A stretch of DNA of 64,000 nucleotides, from positions 620,001 through 684,000 of the forward strand of contig NC_008358.1 in assembly GCF_000013025.1 (NCBI RefSeq), given 5' to 3'. The DNA is from Hyphomonas neptunium ATCC 15444 (GTDB lineage Bacteria > Pseudomonadota > Alphaproteobacteria > Caulobacterales > Hyphomonadaceae). Positions 29,601 through 36,714 of the stretch are shown here, in pieces. The first letter of the stretch is position 1; every line of letters starts with the position of its first letter. Below the pieces are notes generated by a model. It searched no databases, had not been told where the DNA came from, and was given only the letters and a program-made list of their open reading frames with translations. The position numbers were made by a program, and so were the translations under genes.

Positions 29601-29902
29601 TCCAGCGCGCAGTTCAGCGCCGTCTGCCCGCCCATGGTCGGCAGCAGCGCATCCGGGCGCTCGGCGGCGATGATCTTCTCCACCACTTCAGGCAGGATCG
29701 GCTCGATATAGGTTGCGTCCGCCAGCTCCGGATCGGTCATGATGGTGGCGGGGTTGGAGTTCACCAGGATCACCCGGTAACCCTCTGCCTTCAGGGCTTT
29801 GACGGCCTGAACCCCGGAATAATCAAACTCGCAGGCCTGGCCGATAATGATCGGGCCGGCGCCAATGACAAGGATCGAGGAGATGTCGGTGCGCTTGGGC
29901 AT
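26624..29902 (-). CDS. carB: Carbamoyl-phosphate synthase large subunit
   Basis: A 1092-aa enzyme that makes carbamoyl phosphate from bicarbonate, ammonia (from CarA) and two ATP, for arginine and pyrimidine synthesis. Two homologous ATP-grasp halves are visible ([21 protein letters not shown] in part, and [19 protein letters not shown]), each with its pre-ATP domain ([18 protein letters not shown] and [18 protein letters not shown]). The MGS-like allosteric domain closes the C-terminus ([18 protein letters not shown]). The length is normal and no motif is missing. carA is not in the window. A GGAGACCACGAACCC leader precedes the ATG. Confidence 0.98.
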   Translation of the reverse strand: MPKRTDISSILVIGAGPIIIGQACEFDYSGVQAVKALKAEGYRVILVNSNPATIMTDPELADATYIEPILPEVVEKIIAAERPDALLPTMGGQTALNCALDLHYAGILEKYGVELIGAKAEAIEMAEDRKLFREAMDRLGLENPRAAIIASPEIRGEDGKIKSYDRITGLRQAMDALETVGLPAIIRPAFTLGGTGGGIAYNVEEYEEICRSGLAASPNAQILIDESLLGWKEYEMEVVRDTADNCIIICSIENIDPMGVHTGDSITVAPALTLTDKEYQVMRNASIAVLREIGVETGGSNVQFAVNPKDGRLIVIEMNPRVSRSSALASKATGFPIAKIAAKLAVGYTLDELDNDITGVTPASFEPTIDYVVTKIPRFAFEKYKGAEPILTTAMKSVGEAMAIGRSFQESLQKALCSLETGLSGLNELPFENESALRQALGIQSPDRLRVIAQAFRMGLSVEDVQAVTSFDPWFLRQIEEIVKTEALILANGLPGNLASMTEIKAMGFSDKRLAELTGNTEDGVRAHRHALGVRPVYKRIDTCAAEFAAKTPYLYSTYEHAPFGQAAAECEAGPSSRKKAIILGGGPNRIGQGIEFDYCCCHAAFAMEDLGIESIMVNCNPETVSTDYDTSDRLYFEPLTIEHVLEIIHVEQSAGELAGVIVQFGGQTPLKLAGPLFEEQVPILGTSPASIDLAEDREQFAALLDKLGIQQAPSRVARSVEEAEVKANEIGYPVMLRPSFVLGGRAMEIARNDEDLRKFAAEALRVSGDASLFIDRYLSDAIEVDVDAICDGKTVHVAGIMEHIEEAGVHSGDSACALPPFTLSQDLQKRLGEQAAQLAMALNVRGLINIQFAVKGEEIYVLEANPRASRTVPFVAKAVGAPIAAIAAKVMAGEALSSFDLSNARPRRIAIKEAVFPFARFPGVDPQLGPEMRSTGEVMGWDDDFGMAFLKSQLGGGIRLPAEGTVFISVRDSDKKGAEEAARGLVEQGFTILATSGTATHLESKGIPVKRVNKVLEGQPHIVDAMINGDVQLVFNTTEGAASLSDSGSIRRTAVARKIPYFTTLAASLAAVKAIASMKSQEISVRALQSA

Positions 29903-30054
29903 GGGTTCGTGGTCTCCTCACAGGCGGTCAAACGGCTGCCCGATAGCAGGGAGTCGGGCGCGGGGGCAAGGCGCAAGGTGCGTGGAACACCCCCGATACA
30001 GGGGGAAGCACGCTGCCTTGCGCGGTGCTACGGGCTGTAGCGAAGGAAATCCAG

Positions 30055-30420
30055 ATGAAACGCTCTGCGCGCGTGCCTATTCTGCCCTGTCTTATCGCCG
30101 CACTGCCCGTGTGGCTCGCCGCATGCGCGAGCGATCTGGCGCAGGGATACCGCTCCACACCGGACTATCCGGCCTATTCAGCCGCCACCTGCACCAGCGT
30201 TACCGCCACCCAGGCGCTGAACGAGGCGGCCGAAAATGATGTCGAGCGGGGCACAGGCATGAACCTCAAGGGCACGGGCCCAAGCGGGGATGACATGTTC
30301 GGCGGGCTTCTGATGGCCTTTGTGTTTGCGCTGGCCGAGGAGCGCCCGCCGGGCCTCTCCGACGCCTGCGCCGGGGTCGGCGCCGCCCAGGCGGCCTCTA
30401 CCCGCCGTGAGGGTTACTGA
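30055..30420 (+). CDS. Small lipoprotein, unknown family
   Basis: A 121-aa protein starting at the ATG after a GAAGGAAA site. The N-terminus MKRSARVPILPCLIAALPVW ends in lipobox LAACAS, so it should be lipid-modified. The mature part has TQALNEAAENDVERGTGMNL and a small hydrophobic stretch GGLLMAFVFALAEE. Three further cysteines are present. I do not recognise it. The gene stands alone between carB (divergent) and the HapK-like gene 44 bp downstream. Confidence 0.7.
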   Translation: MKRSARVPILPCLIAALPVWLAACASDLAQGYRSTPDYPAYSAATCTSVTATQALNEAAENDVERGTGMNLKGTGPSGDDMFGGLLMAFVFALAEERPPGLSDACAGVGAAQAASTRREGY

Positions 30421-30464
30421 CGCCTGCCATGCAGCCCCAAATCGAGATCTCAGGAGAGACACCC

Positions 30465-30788
30465 ATGCAAACCCCGCCCAACCTGTTCATCCTCTACACG
30501 CTGAAACAAGGTGTCAGCCCGCAAGCGTTCGAGGACTGGGTGATCACCACCGACCAGCCCGCGATGCGCAGCCTCGCCCGCGTCCAGTCTTTCCGCACCT
30601 ACCGGGCCGAACGCCTGCTGATGGGGGAGGGCGCGCCCGGAATTTCATACATCGAAGCCTTCGCCATCCCTGACCTTGAAGGCTTCACCGCCGAGGACAT
30701 GGCCGGCGAAACGGTCCAGTCCATCATGGGCGCCTTCATGGGCTTTGCCGATGCGCCCCAGTTCATCGTGGTCTCGGAAATAAAATAG
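30465..30788 (+). CDS. HapK/RedY-like ferredoxin-fold protein
   Basis: A 107-aa single-domain protein (LFILYTLKQGVSPQAFEDWV, YRAERLLMGEGAPGISYIEA in part, ADAPQFIVVSEIK) resembling the REDY-like HapK family of dimeric alpha+beta barrels. RedY and HapK act in prodiginine condensation in other bacteria, but no pigment genes occur here, so a different role is likely. The start at 30465 has CAGGAGAG upstream. The longer frame from 30429 lacks a site. Confidence 0.6.
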   Translation: MQTPPNLFILYTLKQGVSPQAFEDWVITTDQPAMRSLARVQSFRTYRAERLLMGEGAPGISYIEAFAIPDLEGFTAEDMAGETVQSIMGAFMGFADAPQFIVVSEIK

Positions 30789-30867
30789 CCCCTGTCTGAC
30801 CTGATCGGGGGGTAGCGGCGGGCGCAAAAAGCCAGCAATGCTGCGTCCCGGTTCCGGAGAGTTTCTG

Positions 30868-32100
30868 ATGCGACATGTCCTGAAGTCCGCCCTGTGTGCC
30901 GCCGCGGTGTTCGCGGGCGCCGCCCTTCCGGCGGTTGCCGACGACGCGACCTGCGAGACGGAAAAGCTGCGCGGCGCGCTTGAGGCTGTTCAGTCGGTCA
31001 TAAAGGATGGCACGACCCTGTCGGTCTACGTTCCGCAGATGGACAGCTACGTAAAGGATTGCCCCAATCAGGCCTGGATCAATGTTCTGGGCGGCGAGCT
31101 TGATCTGATGGTCTTCAGGGGCTTGCGCAACGCCAATGGCGGGGTGCCAACCCAGGACGCCGTCAATTATCTCCTCCGCGCCTTTCTCCGCTCGGACGTG
31201 TTTTATGCGGGTCCGGACGAGACGCGCAACGGCCGCTACGACGTCGCCACCAGCCACAGCTTCTACAACAGGCTTGAATACAGTGTTGCCTCCAACAGCC
31301 GCCGCGCGATCATTGACGAGCTGGCGACGCTGGCACTGGCGGGCACCGTCCACCCCTACCTTTCCGGCAAGGCGCCGCTGGAATGCAAAGGGTGGCTGAC
31401 CAGCGACGCGCAGAACATCTCCTATGATATTGATGAAGCGGCCGACAAGGTGCTGCTGCCTTTTGTGGAGGCCGCCGCCGAGGCCTGCCGGAGCGCGGCA
31501 ACGCGTTCAGACAAGTTACCGCTCTCTCTGCTGGCCAAGACCTATATCCGCCTGGTTGACAAAGGCGTGGTGAGTGATCCGGGCGAAGTCGAAAGCATGC
31601 TGCTGGCGGCTGAAAAAGACGCCAGGGAGTATCTTGGTAAGGATGAATTTCACACGTTCTATTTTGATGAGAGCGACGTCAACAAGCTGAAGAGCCTTCT
31701 ACGAAAATATGGCGTCCATACCGGTCCCGGCGAGGCGGTGATTGATCGCGCCTTGTGGTTCACCGCGGAATATATCGGCAGCGAAGCGGCCATACGCTCC
31801 ATCGTCTATTCGCTGGACGATTACTGGACGCCGCTCGCCGCGGGCGACACCGATGCGTCTAAAGAAGACGTCGCCAAAGCCCGCAACCGTATGACGGCAT
31901 ACGTGCTTGAGCTGAACAAGGAAGGCGCCGCCGCCGGCTTCAAGGATGAGACCAGCGCCATGCTGCGTGAGGCCGTCACCGCTTTTCACAAGCGTGAGAT
32001 CGTCTCCCCGAAGATGGAGGGCCGCACGGACATGCCCTCCTGGCTCTATGACATCGTGATCCGGATACTGACGCCGGTGCCGACTGCCGCGCCACAGTAA
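30868..32100 (+). CDS. Exported protein of unknown family, 410 aa
   Basis: Starts at the ATG 30868 (CCGGAGAG upstream) with a clean Sec signal peptide (MRHVLKSALCAAAVFAGAA, cleavage near AVADD). The mature protein is predicted to be largely helical, with acidic patches (YFDESDVNKLKSLL, DTDASKEDVAKARN) and cysteines at CETEK, DCPNQ, LECKG and EACRS that could form disulphides. No catalytic motif is recognised. A terminator follows. It is monocistronic or distal to the HapK-like gene 79 bp upstream. Function unknown. Confidence 0.75.
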   Translation: MRHVLKSALCAAAVFAGAALPAVADDATCETEKLRGALEAVQSVIKDGTTLSVYVPQMDSYVKDCPNQAWINVLGGELDLMVFRGLRNANGGVPTQDAVNYLLRAFLRSDVFYAGPDETRNGRYDVATSHSFYNRLEYSVASNSRRAIIDELATLALAGTVHPYLSGKAPLECKGWLTSDAQNISYDIDEAADKVLLPFVEAAAEACRSAATRSDKLPLSLLAKTYIRLVDKGVVSDPGEVESMLLAAEKDAREYLGKDEFHTFYFDESDVNKLKSLLRKYGVHTGPGEAVIDRALWFTAEYIGSEAAIRSIVYSLDDYWTPLAAGDTDASKEDVAKARNRMTAYVLELNKEGAAAGFKDETSAMLREAVTAFHKREIVSPKMEGRTDMPSWLYDIVIRILTPVPTAAPQ

Positions 32101-32115
32101 TCAGCAGGCAAACCA

Positions 32116-32150
32116 AAAGCCCGGCATCATCCTGAGATGAGCCGGGCTTT
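32116..32150. terminator. Bidirectional terminator
   Basis: Perfect 10-bp stem AAAGCCCGGC / GCCGGGCTTT with flanking A and T tracts, between the convergent 410-aa gene and the glycine-zipper lipoprotein gene. It can act in both directions. Confidence 0.85.
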
Positions 32151-32173
32151 CGTCACTTCCGGGAGGAGGTGAG

Positions 32174-32518
32174 TTACCAGTTACGCGAGTCGTTGGGGTA
32201 ACGGTCGCGGGCATCCACAACGCCGTCACCATCGGTGTCGTAATTGTATGGATCGTAATTGTCCGGGCGGTTATCACCGCCGCAATCGCCTGCTTTGTTA
32301 CAGCCGCGCATCGCGCCTGCTACGCCGCCGACAGCTGCGCCGATTGCAGCCCCGCGTGTTGCGTCGCCATCGCCGACATTGTTGCCGATCGCTGCGCCGG
32401 CTGCTGCGCCAAGGGCTGCGCCGCCAACAGCGTTACGTTCTGCAGTGCCCGACGATGTGCAGGCGGCCATTGCAAGCGCGCTGGCACCAATCGCGGCAAA
32501 TTTGAGATATCCAATCAT
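32174..32518 (-). CDS. Glycine-zipper lipoprotein with calcium-loop motif
   Basis: A 114-aa lipoprotein (lipobox MAACTSS). Residues about 28-70 form a glycine zipper (AVGGAALGAAAGAAIGNNVG, then RGAAIGAAVGGVAGAM) as in OmpA-linked or SmpA-type envelope lipoproteins. The C-terminus contains DTDGDGVVDARDRYPND, a thrombospondin-type-3-like calcium-binding loop (DxDGDGxxDxxDxxP). The combination suggests an outer-membrane-associated protein that may bind calcium, which would suit a marine organism, but this is inference. It is a single gene ended by a shared terminator. Confidence 0.82.
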   Translation of the reverse strand: MIGYLKFAAIGASALAMAACTSSGTAERNAVGGAALGAAAGAAIGNNVGDGDATRGAAIGAAVGGVAGAMRGCNKAGDCGGDNRPDNYDPYNYDTDGDGVVDARDRYPNDSRNW

Positions 32519-32593
32519 GGGTCGTTCCTTTCCTGTCCGATGGGAAGGAAACGTGCCGGCGCGGGGTTGGTTCCGGCAAATTTTTCGTAAGGT

Positions 32594-33328
32594 TCAGCTC
32601 CAGCGCTTGGAGGTGCGCTGGCTGATCAGGTCCACTTCGCCTTTTTCGGCGCCATTATAGCCGGTCACGGCGTCGGCGACGAAGGGGTTGTCCTGGCGTT
32701 CCTGCCCGAAAGTGGAGAGGGGGCCGTGGCCGGGCACAAAGCGCATGTCATCGCCCAGCGGCCAGAGTTTCTGGGTGATGGAATCGATCAGCTGCTGATG
32801 ATTGCCGCGCGGGAAATCCGTGCGCCCGACCGAGCCACGGAACAGAACATCGCCGACAAAGGCCAGCGCGCCTTCGGGATGATAGATCACCACATGGCCC
32901 GGCGTATGGCCGGGGCAGTGGGCCACGCCGAACTTGTTGCCGGCCAGCTCCAGCACATCGCCATCATCCAGATACCGGTCCGGTGTCACATTCTTCCCGT
33001 CGCGGATGCCATACCTGGCGCCGCTGGCTTCCACTTCGTCCAGCAGCCACTGGTCGTCCTTGTGGGGTCCGATGATCGGGCAGCCGGTGCGATCCTTCAC
33101 CGCCATGGCGGCGCCCACATGGTCCAGGTGGCCATGCGTCAGCCAGACGGCGACGATCTTCACGCCGAAATGATCGGCCGCCTGCATCAGCTTGTCGATC
33201 TCCCCGCCGGGGTCCACGAACACGCCTTCCATGGTCTGGGTAGACCATATCATCGACGTATTCTGTTGCAGCGGGGTCACCGGAATGATCCGGATCTCGA
33301 GTTTCGGGGCGGGGGTCTGCTCGGTCAT
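32594..33328 (-). CDS. Metallo-beta-lactamase-fold hydrolase (GloB-like)
   Basis: A 244-aa MBL-fold enzyme with the zinc signature THGHLDH, a second-site histidine in CPGHTPGHVV, Asp in FVGDVLFRGSVGRTDFP, and His in FVPGHGPLSTFG. This resembles the YcbL/glyoxalase-II-like branch that hydrolyses thioesters, probably S-lactoylglutathione or a related thiol ester. No partner gene is adjacent. It diverges from the M48 protease gene over about 110 bp. Catalysis by family; substrate uncertain. Confidence 0.9.
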   Translation of the reverse strand: MTEQTPAPKLEIRIIPVTPLQQNTSMIWSTQTMEGVFVDPGGEIDKLMQAADHFGVKIVAVWLTHGHLDHVGAAMAVKDRTGCPIIGPHKDDQWLLDEVEASGARYGIRDGKNVTPDRYLDDGDVLELAGNKFGVAHCPGHTPGHVVIYHPEGALAFVGDVLFRGSVGRTDFPRGNHQQLIDSITQKLWPLGDDMRFVPGHGPLSTFGQERQDNPFVADAVTGYNGAEKGEVDLISQRTSKRWS

Positions 33329-33439
33329 GTGGGAAACATAGCGATCCCGGCCTTTGGCGCAATGCGGCGTGTCCTGTCTTTTCGCTCGCCAGACGCTGGG
33401 TTAACTGGTTTGTTAGCCACCTTTTCAGGAGCGCAAACG

Positions 33440-34411
33440 ATGCAGCCACCCCAGCAACCGATCCGCGCCAATGGCCTCGGCGATCTTGTCGGCGGGCGCG
33501 GCGGCATCATTCTGATCGCCCTGATCGGCCTGTTCATCTACTGGCAGTCAAACCAGAAAGAGGTGCCCTTCGCGCCCGGCAAGAAGCAGTTCAACACCCT
33601 GTCGGTCGCGCAGGAGATCAAGCTGGGCGAGGAATCCTATCTTCAGATCCTTCAGCAGGAGCAGGGGCAGGGCAACACGGTTCTCTGCGCCGATGAGGCG
33701 AGCTGTCAGGGAGACGCCCGTGTGCTGACGGAAAAGGTGCGCGCCATCGGCACGCGCCTGCAACGCGCGGCGCTGGAGCTGGAAAACGATTACCGCACCG
33801 AGGGCTATGACATGCCCGGCGTGGTGGAGCAGTTCGACTGGACCTATTATGTCGTCGACTCGCCCACGCCCAACGCCTTCTGCCTGCCGGGCGGCTATGT
33901 GGCAGTCTATACCGGCATCCTCGATATCACTGGCAACTATGACGGCCTCGTCACGCTCGATGATGTTGCCGACGAGAACAAGCTTGCCGTCGTCATGGGT
34001 CATGAAATCGGCCACGCCCTCGCCCATCACGGCGCCGCGCGGATGAGCACCCAGCAGATGATGCAGATCGGCCAGGTCGCGCTCGCCGTGGGGGTAGGGG
34101 ATATGGACGCCGGCCAGCGGCTGGCGGTGCTTCAGGCGTTTGGTGTTGCCGCCCAGGGCGGCTTCCTAGCCTTCTCGCGCGATCATGAAACACAGGCTGA
34201 CAAGATCGGCCTCGATCTGCTCGTGCGCGCCTGTTACGATCCCCGCCAGGCGCCCGAACTCTGGGAGCGGATGGGCGAGATTGGCGAAGGCCAGCGCCCC
34301 CCCGAATGGATGAGCACCCACCCGGCCTCTGAAACCCGCGCTGAAAACTTCCGCAAATGGATGCCGGACGCCATCGCGGAATATGAGCGCCGCTGTGGCG
34401 CGCTCGATTAA
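33440..34411 (+). CDS. M48-family membrane metallopeptidase
   Basis: A 323-aa zinc peptidase with an N-terminal TM helix (about residues 22-36, GIILIALIGLFIYW) and the M48 active site HEIGHALAHHGA. The third ligand is the glutamate in FSRDHETQADKIGLDLL. The segment PNAFCLPGGYVAVYTGIL is typical of BepA/LoiP-like envelope proteases, which degrade misassembled outer-membrane proteins. The ATG at 33440 has an AGGA site. The frame is open far upstream only because it runs antisense through the MBL gene. The N-terminus lacks a lipobox, so it is membrane-anchored. Confidence 0.9.
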   Translation: MQPPQQPIRANGLGDLVGGRGGIILIALIGLFIYWQSNQKEVPFAPGKKQFNTLSVAQEIKLGEESYLQILQQEQGQGNTVLCADEASCQGDARVLTEKVRAIGTRLQRAALELENDYRTEGYDMPGVVEQFDWTYYVVDSPTPNAFCLPGGYVAVYTGILDITGNYDGLVTLDDVADENKLAVVMGHEIGHALAHHGAARMSTQQMMQIGQVALAVGVGDMDAGQRLAVLQAFGVAAQGGFLAFSRDHETQADKIGLDLLVRACYDPRQAPELWERMGEIGEGQRPPEWMSTHPASETRAENFRKWMPDAIAEYERRCGALD

Positions 34412-34440
34412 AAACGGCCCCCGCAGCAAAGCGAGGGCCG
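34411..34440 (-). terminator. Intrinsic terminator, leftward
   Basis: On the minus strand CGGCCCUCGC-UUUGCU-GCGGGGGCCG (one U.G pair) followed by UUUUU. It begins immediately after the M48 stop on the other strand. Plus-strand transcription has no U-tract here, so the element serves leftward RNA. Confidence 0.75.
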
Positions 34441-34505
34441 CAAAGGGCCATTCCCCAACGTGGAAAAGCGCGACCTTGGGAGCTGCGCCTTTCGCCCTTT
34501 GAATC
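34411..34505 (-). ncRNA. Candidate small RNA A (minus strand)
   Basis: About 95 nt, predicted from structure. Read on the minus strand it starts near 34504 with an outer stem CAAAGGGC / GCCCUUUG (34494-34501 with 34441-34448). Stacked on this is an inner stem GAAAGGCGC / GCGCUUUUC (34485-34493 with 34463-34471), with loop AGCUCCCAAGGUC and a one-sided bulge CACGUUGGGGAAUG. Loop UCCCAA can pair with bulge UUGGGG, a possible pseudoknot. The RNA ends in a terminator (34415-34440, then UUUUU). Two pairs are G.U on the minus strand but would be A.C mismatches on the plus strand, which favours this orientation. I do not recognise a known RNA family. Confidence 0.5.
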
Positions 34506-34521
34506 TGAGTAGCTAGGTCAA

Positions 34522-34534
34522 CCTGAACTTCAGG
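34522..34534. promoter_or_regulatory. Palindrome within the inferred promoter of small RNA A
   Basis: CCTGAA-C-TTCAGG is a perfect 13-bp palindrome. On the minus strand it lies between a possible -35 TTGCCT (34537-34532) and -10 TAGCTA (34515-34510). The half CCTGAACT recurs at 34582, exactly 60 bp away. It is operator-like, but the regulator is unknown. Confidence 0.45.
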
Positions 34535-34595
34535 CAACACTGCCGGCGCAAGGCGATCAGAGGGGTGCGGAAAAGCGCGCGCCTGAACTCAGCGC

Positions 34596-34641
34596 AAAAA
34601 AAAAGCCGCGAAGCCTCCTCCTCCCGAAGCGCTTCGCGGCT
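34596..34641 (-). terminator. Strong intrinsic terminator, leftward
   Basis: Perfect 11-bp stem AGCCGCGAAGC / GCTTCGCGGCT (34604-34614 with 34631-34641), followed on the minus strand by nine U. No minus-strand gene lies upstream except the proposed small RNA, so this terminator is otherwise unexplained. Confidence 0.85.
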
Positions 34642-34741
34642 GTCCAATGCAGTCCGTGCCGTCCACCGGCGTCACCCAGCCTGCAGTGTTCAAGTGAGCA
34701 GCGTAGGTCTTTTGAAAGACCCGCAACCAAAAAAGGTTACC
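34596..34741 (-). ncRNA. Candidate small RNA B (minus strand)
   Basis: About 146 nt, from a possible promoter with -10 TATGTA (34752-34747) and -35 CTTGCG 17 bp upstream, to a very strong terminator at 34641-34596. Internal elements on the minus strand are the hairpin AACC-UUUUUU-GGUU, then GGUCUU-UCAA-AAGACC, then a longer arm closed by UGCAG / CUGCA with inner GCCG-GUGGA-CGGC. The terminator loop is purine-rich (GGGAGGAGGAGG). No open reading frame with a plausible start fits. It is divergent from tetR and would share its operator. Confidence 0.5.
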
Positions 34742-34748
34742 CTTTTTA

Positions 34749-34763
34749 CATACCACTGGTATG
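34749..34763. promoter_or_regulatory. Probable TetR operator over divergent promoters
   Basis: CATACC-ACT-GGTATG is a perfect 15-bp inverted repeat 22 bp upstream of the tetR start. It overlaps a rightward -10 (TATGAT, 34760-34765) and the leftward -10 (TATGTA, 34752-34747) of small RNA B. This is the usual layout of TetR-family autoregulation. Confidence 0.7.
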
Positions 34764-34785
34764 ATCGTGCGCAAGAGGTGTGGGG

Positions 34786-35376
34786 ATGCCGAAACGCACA
34801 AAAGAGCAGGCCGCTGAAACGCGCGAGTCTTTACTCAGCGCCGCTAGAGAATCTTTTGCAAATCAAGGGTTTGCTGCCACAAGCGTGGCGACAGTAGCCG
34901 CTGCAGCGGGCACAACCAAGGGCGCACTGTTTCATTATTTTAGCAGTAAGGAGGCCCTGTTCCTCGAAGTTTGGACGGCCCTTCAGCTGGAAATGGACGC
35001 CGCGGCCCGAGAGGCAGCAAAGGCGGCCCGGTCGGGAACGGACCCCTATGCGGCCTTCCTCGCGGGCTGCCGGGTCTATCTCGAATGGGCCACCCGGCCC
35101 GATTACCAGACCATTGTCCTTGTCGACGGCCCCTCGGTCCTTGGCATGGCCCGCTGGCATGAACTCGACTTCCAGCTCGGCATGAACAACATGACCCAGG
35201 GCGCCGCCTATCTCGCCCGCCAGGGCCTGCTGGCCGAAGACCGTGTCCGACCCGCCGCCGTCCTCCTTCAGGCGGCGCTCAATGGCGCGGGCTTTGCCCT
35301 CTCCTCCAGCTACCGCGATGTGACCGTCAACGAGCTGTTCACCACCTTCGAGCAGATCCTGCGCGGCCTGCGTTAA
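34786..35376 (+). CDS. TetR-family transcriptional regulator
   Basis: A 196-aa repressor. The N-terminal helix-turn-helix (residues about 10-57) contains RESLLSAARESFANQGFAAT, then SVATVAAAAGTTKGALFHYF. The C-terminal ligand domain contains YLEWATRPDYQTIVLVDGPSV, in part, a pattern seen in TetR proteins with C-terminal domain type TetR_C_33-like. The ATG at 34786 follows AAGAGG. GTG at 34780 is less likely. The palindrome 22 bp upstream suggests autoregulation. No efflux or enzyme gene diverges from it. The nearest leftward unit is the proposed small RNA. Confidence 0.92.
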   Translation: MPKRTKEQAAETRESLLSAARESFANQGFAATSVATVAAAAGTTKGALFHYFSSKEALFLEVWTALQLEMDAAAREAAKAARSGTDPYAAFLAGCRVYLEWATRPDYQTIVLVDGPSVLGMARWHELDFQLGMNNMTQGAAYLARQGLLAEDRVRPAAVLLQAALNGAGFALSSSYRDVTVNELFTTFEQILRGLR

Positions 35377-35475
35377 ATGGCATAGACTTCGCGCAACGAT
35401 CCCAGTGCGCGGGGTTTATTATGCGGCGGAAAGCCGATACGGGTCACCGCGAAAGAAACGGAAGGCCCTCTCCTC

Positions 35476-36666
35476 ATGTCTCATTTCTCGCCCCTCTCCA
35501 CGCTCCCGCCGGATGCGCTCCTCGGGCTCATGACGGCATACCGCGCCGATGAGCGCAGTGAAAAATTCGATCTCGGCGTCGGTGTCTACAAGGACGAGAA
35601 TGGCGAAACCCCGATCCTCTCGGCGGTGCGCAAGGCCGAGGCCAAGATGCTCGCGGCGCAGACCACGAAGGTCTACGAAGGCCCGCGCGGCAATACCGAT
35701 TTCTGCGCCCATATCGAAAAGTTCGTGTTCGGCAAGGACCATCCGGCGCTGGCCGAAAACCGCGTCCTCTCCTTCACGTCTCCGGGTGGCTGCGGCGCGC
35801 TCTTTCTCGGCGTCGGCCTGATGCGCCGCATGGGCACGCGCCGCGTCTGGGTCTCGCGGCCCACTTGGCCAAACCACCCCAACGTCGTCAAATCCCTGGG
35901 CCTGGACGTGAAGGAATACACCTATTCGCGTGACGGCGCCTTCTACCGTCTCGGCGCGCTGGCTGACCTCTCGACCGCAGAGCGTGGCGATGGCATCATC
36001 ATCCAGGGCCCCTGCCACAACCCCACCGGAATCGATCCGTCAACGGAAGACTGGCGCGAGCTTGGAAAGCTCTGCAAGGATAAGGGCATCATCGCGCTGC
36101 TCGATGTCGCCTATCACGGCTTCGCCTCGGGCCTTGACCGGGACATGGACGGCGTGCGCGCCTTCATTGATGAGGCGGGCGAGGCACTGATCTCCTATTC
36201 CTGCTCGAAGAACTTTGGTCTCTACCGGGAACGCACGGGCTGCTTCCTCGCCGTTGGCGCAGAAGCAGAAGGCATCGCGGCGGCCACCACGCATGTGGCC
36301 GATATGGGCCGCGCGACCTGGTCTATGCCGCCGTCGCATGGCGCAGGCATCGTCGCCACCATTCTGGACGATCCGGACCTGCGCGCCGAATGGGAGACGG
36401 AGCTTTCCGCCATGCGCACACGGATGATCGGTCTGCGCGAAGCGCTCTCTGACGCCCTCGTCAGCCATTCGGGATCAAACCTGCTGGCGGCCCTCAAGAC
36501 GCAGAACGGCATGTTCTCCCAACTGCCGATCTCGGCCGAAGACACCGCCAAGGCCCGCGAAGCAGACGGCATCTACATGCCGTCTTCCGGCCGCATCAAT
36601 ATCGCCGGGCTTCACCCAAGTGACATTCCGCGCCTCGCGGAAATCCTGGCGGGCTATCTGGTCTAG
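35476..36666 (+). CDS. Aromatic/aspartate aminotransferase (TyrB/AspC type)
   Basis: A 396-aa class-I PLP aminotransferase of the aspartate/aromatic branch (FDLGVGVYKDENGETPILSAV, in part; YEGPRGNTDFC; QGPCHNPTGIDPS; LDVAYHGFASGLDRD). The PLP lysine lies in SYSCSKNFGLYRERTG. The substrate-carboxylate arginine lies near the end in SSGRINIAGLHPSDI. The distribution of residues fits TyrB, which uses tyrosine, phenylalanine and aspartate. pheA lies about 4 kb away on the same strand. The exact substrate is uncertain. The 3' hairpin at 36675 follows. Confidence 0.92.
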   Translation: MSHFSPLSTLPPDALLGLMTAYRADERSEKFDLGVGVYKDENGETPILSAVRKAEAKMLAAQTTKVYEGPRGNTDFCAHIEKFVFGKDHPALAENRVLSFTSPGGCGALFLGVGLMRRMGTRRVWVSRPTWPNHPNVVKSLGLDVKEYTYSRDGAFYRLGALADLSTAERGDGIIIQGPCHNPTGIDPSTEDWRELGKLCKDKGIIALLDVAYHGFASGLDRDMDGVRAFIDEAGEALISYSCSKNFGLYRERTGCFLAVGAEAEGIAAATTHVADMGRATWSMPPSHGAGIVATILDDPDLRAEWETELSAMRTRMIGLREALSDALVSHSGSNLLAALKTQNGMFSQLPISAEDTAKAREADGIYMPSSGRINIAGLHPSDIPRLAEILAGYLV

Positions 36667-36674
36667 ACACCCCA

Positions 36675-36700
36675 TTCATCCCCGCCTTCGCGGGGATGAA
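36675..36700. repeat. REP-like palindrome / terminator between convergent genes
   Basis: TTCATCCCCGC-CTTC-GCGGGGATGAA is a perfect 11-bp stem with a tetraloop and no U-tract. Palindromes with this CCCCGC...GCGGGG core are common dispersed repeats in alphaproteobacteria. I found only this copy in the window. It may also end transcription of the aminotransferase and DUF1330 genes. Confidence 0.65.
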
Positions 36701-36714
36701 CGGAAATTTCAGAC

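Noticed and set aside
26837-30040. 1067-codon open frame on the plus strand opposite carB
   Set aside because: It is antisense to a complete carB, has no recognisable domain and no ribosome-binding site. Long shadow frames are expected in GC-rich genes.
32726-33439. Upstream extension of the M48 protease frame
   Set aside because: The extension is antisense through the MBL-fold gene. The ATG at 33440 has a proper ribosome-binding site directly before the TM helix.
34604-34641. Plus-strand reading of the hairpin with loop CCTCCTCCTCCC, like alphaproteobacterial anti-Shine-Dalgarno small RNAs
   Set aside because: The loop is tempting, but the nine-base U-tract exists only on the minus strand and I see no plus-strand promoter. 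Kept as the main alternative for the locus.
34589-34801. 70-codon minus-strand frame within the small RNA B region
   Set aside because: The frame starts inside tetR, crosses its promoter and runs past the terminator. It has no ribosome-binding site.
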